Source of the DNA: Treponemataceae bacterium
GTDB taxonomy: Bacteria > Spirochaetota > Spirochaetia > Treponematales > Treponemataceae
Reading direction: 5' to 3'
Length of the DNA: 25,803 nt
Assembly (NCBI GenBank): GCA_024402455.1
Contig: JAKSTS010000017.1
Span: 1 to 25,803, forward strand
The stretch's first letter is position 1, and each line of letters opens with the position of its first letter. This document shows, piece by piece, positions 23,572 to 25,803 of the stretch. Both the position numbers and the translations under genes were made by a program. The notes beneath the pieces were generated by a model. The model searched no databases and was not told the origin of the DNA. It worked only from the letters and a program-made list of their open reading frames with translations.

Positions 23572-24093
23572 TTATTCTTCATCATTGAATGGATTAAATG
23601 TTTCAAATGTATTAGTTTTATAATTCATTCTGATATATCCATAAGGGTCTGTGCTTCGTGCAGAACCATTTTCTACTAGAATAACTGCTCTATGAAAAGG
23701 TGATTCTAGAATTTCTGAATTATACCCTACAGCTTTTGCATCTTCAGGTATTTGTGGAAAAGGTACTATGCATATATCGTTTTTATCAAATACACCATCA
23801 AGATTTATTTTTCCAATATAACACAGATTATTGTTCTCTTTATAGTAATATTCTAATTCTTCTATTACGCTATATTGCTCTACAAGACTGCCATTATGTT
23901 CATTATATCTTTGATATTTATACGGACTTTCTTTATAGAATAAATAGATATTTCCATAATGCTCATAAAATTCTTTATAAGCCGGAGCTGTTGCATTTTC
24001 AAATCTTACTATTTTTTCTTTTAAAATAGATTCATGGCAAGAAATAAACACTGTCATGACCAACAGTAAAAAAATCAAACCTAATTTTTTCAT
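23572..24093 (-). CDS. small lipoprotein of unknown function
   Basis: Protein of 173 aa with a clear lipoprotein signal, MKKLGLIFLLLVMTVFIS then Cys19. The mature part is hydrophilic, rich in Tyr, Asn and Glu (EFYEHYGNIYLFYKES, YKYQRYNEHNG, ELEYYYKENNN), and resembles no family I recognise. It is probably a beta-rich surface or periplasmic protein. AGGAG lies 11 bases before the ATG. It has no operon partner: pth converges from the left, and the LacI gene ends 148 bp to the right on the same strand. Its base composition is more AT-rich than its neighbours, which may mean recent gain. Confidence 0.7.
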   Translation of the reverse strand: MKKLGLIFLLLVMTVFISCHESILKEKIVRFENATAPAYKEFYEHYGNIYLFYKESPYKYQRYNEHNGSLVEQYSVIEELEYYYKENNNLCYIGKINLDGVFDKNDICIVPFPQIPEDAKAVGYNSEILESPFHRAVILVENGSARSTDPYGYIRMNYKTNTFETFNPFNDEE

Positions 24094-24241
24094 AATTTTC
24101 TTTACTCCTGTTTGTCCTGTTATTTACAATTTTTTTCCAAATAATCTCTGTTGATATATCCCTGTTGTGGTTTTGCAAATGCAAAATCTGCAAGAAAAAT
24201 CAAAATCAGATAAAAATATTTTTTAATTCCATTATTCCTTT

Positions 24242-25234
24242 TTATCTTATTATGATTTCGGCGTCGAAGGTTTTTAGTTTTTCTGCCGGAGGCGTGCCGT
24301 CGATTATGTTAAAAAGCATGTCTGCGGCAGCTGTGCCCATTGCTTCAATCGGCTGTTTTGCAGTTACAATCGGCCATTCAAGAAAATCAAAGATTCTGCT
24401 GTCGTCAAAGACGCCAAGTCCAAATGTTTTTAGGTTTCTGCCGTTTGTGCGCAACACATCCATAATGTTCAGCACAAAATCTCCGCCGGCTGCTATAAAC
24501 AAAGCGTCAATGTCGCTGTTTTTTTCAAAAAACTCAGCTGCATTTTTCAGAATGTCTTCTTTGTTATAATTTGAAGTTAAAATTCTTGAACTGTCGAGTC
24601 CTGCTTTTTCAAGGCTTTCTTTAAAACCATTTATTCGTTCAATTGTATAGTCGTATTCTTTTGGACCGGCAATGCAGCCGATTTTTTTGTAGCCCTGCTG
24701 TACAAGCTGGTTAACAACACGCATTGCACTTGCTTTGTTTGAAATGTCAACGGCAAAATGTTCAAAATACGGATTTTTGCCAATAAATACAAACGGCATG
24801 TCCTGTTTTATAACGTTCATAATCGTTTCTGTTTCAATCTGTTCTGCGCCAATTATCAGTCCGTCAACGCCGTGCCGTTTTAAAATAATTTCCAGAGATT
24901 CAATTTTAAACTTTTCATCTTTTTGCGGAGCAATAACCATAAGAGAATTGTTCCGTTTGTTTGCTTCTGCTGCAATTGAAGAAACAACACTTGCCCAGTA
25001 TTCGCCCGAAAGAGAAAAAAATGCATCGTGTGGCAGCACAATGCCGATTGCGCCAGTTTTGTTCTGGGCCAATGCGCGTGCAGAGGCGCTTGGCTGAAAA
25101 TTTACCTGCTCAATTATTTCAAGAATGCGCTGCCGGTTTTCTTCACTGACGCCTTTTTGACCGTTTATCGCTTTTGAAACTGTGCTTTTAGCAACATGCG
25201 CCATTTCTGCAATTTCATTTATGGTTAATTTCAT
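24242..25234 (-). CDS. LacI-family transcriptional regulator
   Basis: Repressor of 330 aa, normal length. Residues 1-56 form the LacI DNA-binding domain (MKLTINEIAEMAHVAKSTVS, then KAINGQKGVSEENRQRILE, and the hinge helix SASARALAQ). Residues about 60-330 form the type I periplasmic-binding-like sensor domain (GAIGIVLPHD, DGLIIGA, KKIGCIAGP, IDALFIAAGGD). The start is set at 25234 because the family begins here, although no strong ribosome site is present; the frame is open to 25519, and those 95 extra residues look like non-coding sequence running through the neighbouring promoter. The gene is divergent from a GH5 gene whose promoter carries two operator-like palindromes, so it probably controls that gene and perhaps itself. 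The inducer is unknown. Confidence 0.88.
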   Translation of the reverse strand: MKLTINEIAEMAHVAKSTVSKAINGQKGVSEENRQRILEIIEQVNFQPSASARALAQNKTGAIGIVLPHDAFFSLSGEYWASVVSSIAAEANKRNNSLMVIAPQKDEKFKIESLEIILKRHGVDGLIIGAEQIETETIMNVIKQDMPFVFIGKNPYFEHFAVDISNKASAMRVVNQLVQQGYKKIGCIAGPKEYDYTIERINGFKESLEKAGLDSSRILTSNYNKEDILKNAAEFFEKNSDIDALFIAAGGDFVLNIMDVLRTNGRNLKTFGLGVFDDSRIFDFLEWPIVTAKQPIEAMGTAAADMLFNIIDGTPPAEKLKTFDAEIIIR

Positions 25235-25434
25235 TTTATAAAGCGTTTTGCATTCAGCGTTCAGACTGAAATATTCAGCCTGTGCATTTTGCTTTTCTCC
25301 TTGGTTTAATAAGCCAGACATTGTTTCGGGCGTTTTCAGTTTGCCAGCTTTTTTAGAATATAACATAAAATGCAGAAAATTTGGGCTGATTATGCGGAAA
25401 CTGCCTGATTTTTGCATATTTTGTATATTTTTGA

Positions 25435-25446
25435 GAAAACGGTTTC
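25435..25446. promoter_or_regulatory. operator-like site 1 (LacI type)
   Basis: GAAAACGGTTTC is a near-palindrome ten bases upstream of the -35 box. Its reverse complement GAAACCGTTTTC differs from site 2 by one inserted G. The pair of similar sites around one promoter suggests repressor binding, possibly with DNA looping. Confidence 0.5.
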
Positions 25447-25455
25447 TTTTTTTTC

Positions 25456-25485
25456 TTGACAACATTAAAGAGAACATATTATATT
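25456..25485 (+). promoter_or_regulatory. promoter of the GH5 gene
   Basis: A perfect -35 TTGACA (25456-25461) is followed by overlapping -10 candidates: TATTAT (25477-25482, spacing 15) or TATATT (25480-25485, spacing 18). The transcript would start near 25490, about 70 bases before the ATG, and site 2 would lie at the start of transcription. Confidence 0.6.
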
Positions 25486-25494
25486 CACTTGTAG

Positions 25495-25507
25495 GAAACC
25501 GGTTTTC
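25495..25507. promoter_or_regulatory. operator-like site 2 (LacI type)
   Basis: GAAACCGGTTTTC contains the perfect 10-bp palindrome AAACCGGTTT (25496-25505) with a central CG, the usual form of LacI-family operators. It lies just after the -10 box, where a bound repressor would block transcription start. Confidence 0.6.
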
Positions 25508-25559
25508 TTGTGTTTCCAATTTTCGGTTTTAACCTGCAATAAAGAGGATTTTTTCAATT

Positions 25560-25803
25560 ATGAGTAACAACAAAAAGTGGTATGGATTTAACATGATCTG
25601 GCTGTTTTCAATGGGAGACCGCAAGGAAGTTGCTCCGTCTGAAATTGTGATAAACGAAAAAGAACTTGATTTTATTGCTGATATGGGCGCGAATTTCATT
25701 CGTGTGCCGACAGATTATCGTTTCTGGACGCACAATTTTGAATATGAAAATCGTGACGAAAAAATGCTTGAACGGCTTGATGCATGTATCGAAGCTGTAG
25801 TTT
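25560..25803 (+). CDS. GH5-type glycoside hydrolase, partial at window edge
   Basis: The first 81 codons of a protein that runs off the right edge. It begins MSNNKKWYGFNMIWLFSMGD and continues with ELDFIADMGANFIRVPTDYRFW, the first strands of a family 5 (cellulase-type) barrel: the GFN start and the F-I-R-V-P-x-D-Y-R-F-W pattern are characteristic. There is no signal peptide, so it may act in the cytoplasm on imported oligosaccharides. AGAGGA lies 11 bases upstream of the ATG. The catalytic Glu residues lie beyond the window, so activity (endoglucanase, mannanase or other) cannot be told. The upstream promoter carries two LacI-type operators. Confidence 0.78.
   Translation, partial: MSNNKKWYGFNMIWLFSMGDRKEVAPSEIVINEKELDFIADMGANFIRVPTDYRFWTHNFEYENRDEKMLERLDACIEAVV

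Larger units (their letters stand above)
25235..25559. other. 325-bp divergent control region between LacI and GH5 genes
   Basis: The gap holds the GH5 promoter and two operator-like palindromes near its right end. The left part (25235-25430) has no recognisable element; it may contain the LacI promoter and leader on the minus strand, but no good -35/-10 pair was found there. Confidence 0.5.

Noticed and set aside
25235..25519. 95-residue N-terminal extension of the LacI-type regulator
   Set aside because: LacI proteins begin at the helix-turn-helix; the extension would run through the GH5 promoter and one full operator.
1..25803. CRISPR arrays, tRNA or rRNA genes, transposases, integrases
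   Set aside because: No regularly spaced repeats, no cloverleaf-like tRNA sequence with CCA context and no recombinase motifs were seen on reading both strands.

Overview
The window looks like part of a chromosome from a plant-polysaccharide-degrading spirochaete, most likely a gut or rumen Treponema. The DNA is AT-rich. Lipoproteins end their signal peptides in relaxed lipoboxes (FSC, ISC, TGC). The gene families (LplABC-type oligosaccharide importer, LytS/YesN sugar sensing, GH10, GH31, CBS-DRTGG inorganic pyrophosphatase) suit that group. The assignment rests on gene content and style only; there is no rRNA in view.

Layout. 1-36: probable 3' tail of an upstream gene. 523-4236 (+): two LplB/LplC-type ABC permeases and an LplA-type binding lipoprotein, an importer without its ATPase. 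4237-4840: a hairpin-rich non-coding block. 4841-5263 (+): a GatB/YqeY-domain protein. 5513-6748 (+): a six-TM protein with an altered class III nucleotide cyclase domain. 6891-11899 (-): a tight four-gene operon (RbsB-like membrane-anchored binding protein, LytS-like histidine kinase, YesN-like AraC response regulator, XylF-like lipoprotein). 12611-14098 (-): xylulokinase, divergent from an AraC regulator (14367-15191, +). 15430-18767 (+): YicI-like GH31 alpha-xylosidase and GH10 xylanase. 18913-24093: housekeeping and accessory genes (HdeD-like membrane protein, amino-acid-binding lipoprotein, manganese-type pyrophosphatase, peptidyl-tRNA hydrolase, small unknown lipoprotein). 24242 to end: a LacI-type repressor divergent from a GH5 gene that leaves the window.

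How it fits together (inference). GH10, GH31 and GH5 enzymes cut xylan, xyloglucan or related glucans. The importer takes up oligosaccharides, GH31 releases xylose and xylulokinase phosphorylates xylulose. The XylF-like/LytS/YesN set would sense xylose outside the cell, while AraC and LacI regulators handle local control. Xylose isomerase and the importer ATPase are not in the window.

The most unusual items are: (1) an amino-acid-type binding lipoprotein (19758-20534) whose two halves are in swapped order, a natural circular permutation; (2) the sensor operon carrying two different sugar-binding proteins around one kinase/regulator pair; (3) a 151-bp intergenic element with 16-nt inverted ends followed by a cascade of perfect hairpins (4246-4606); (4) a LacI-type promoter framed by two operators at the right edge.
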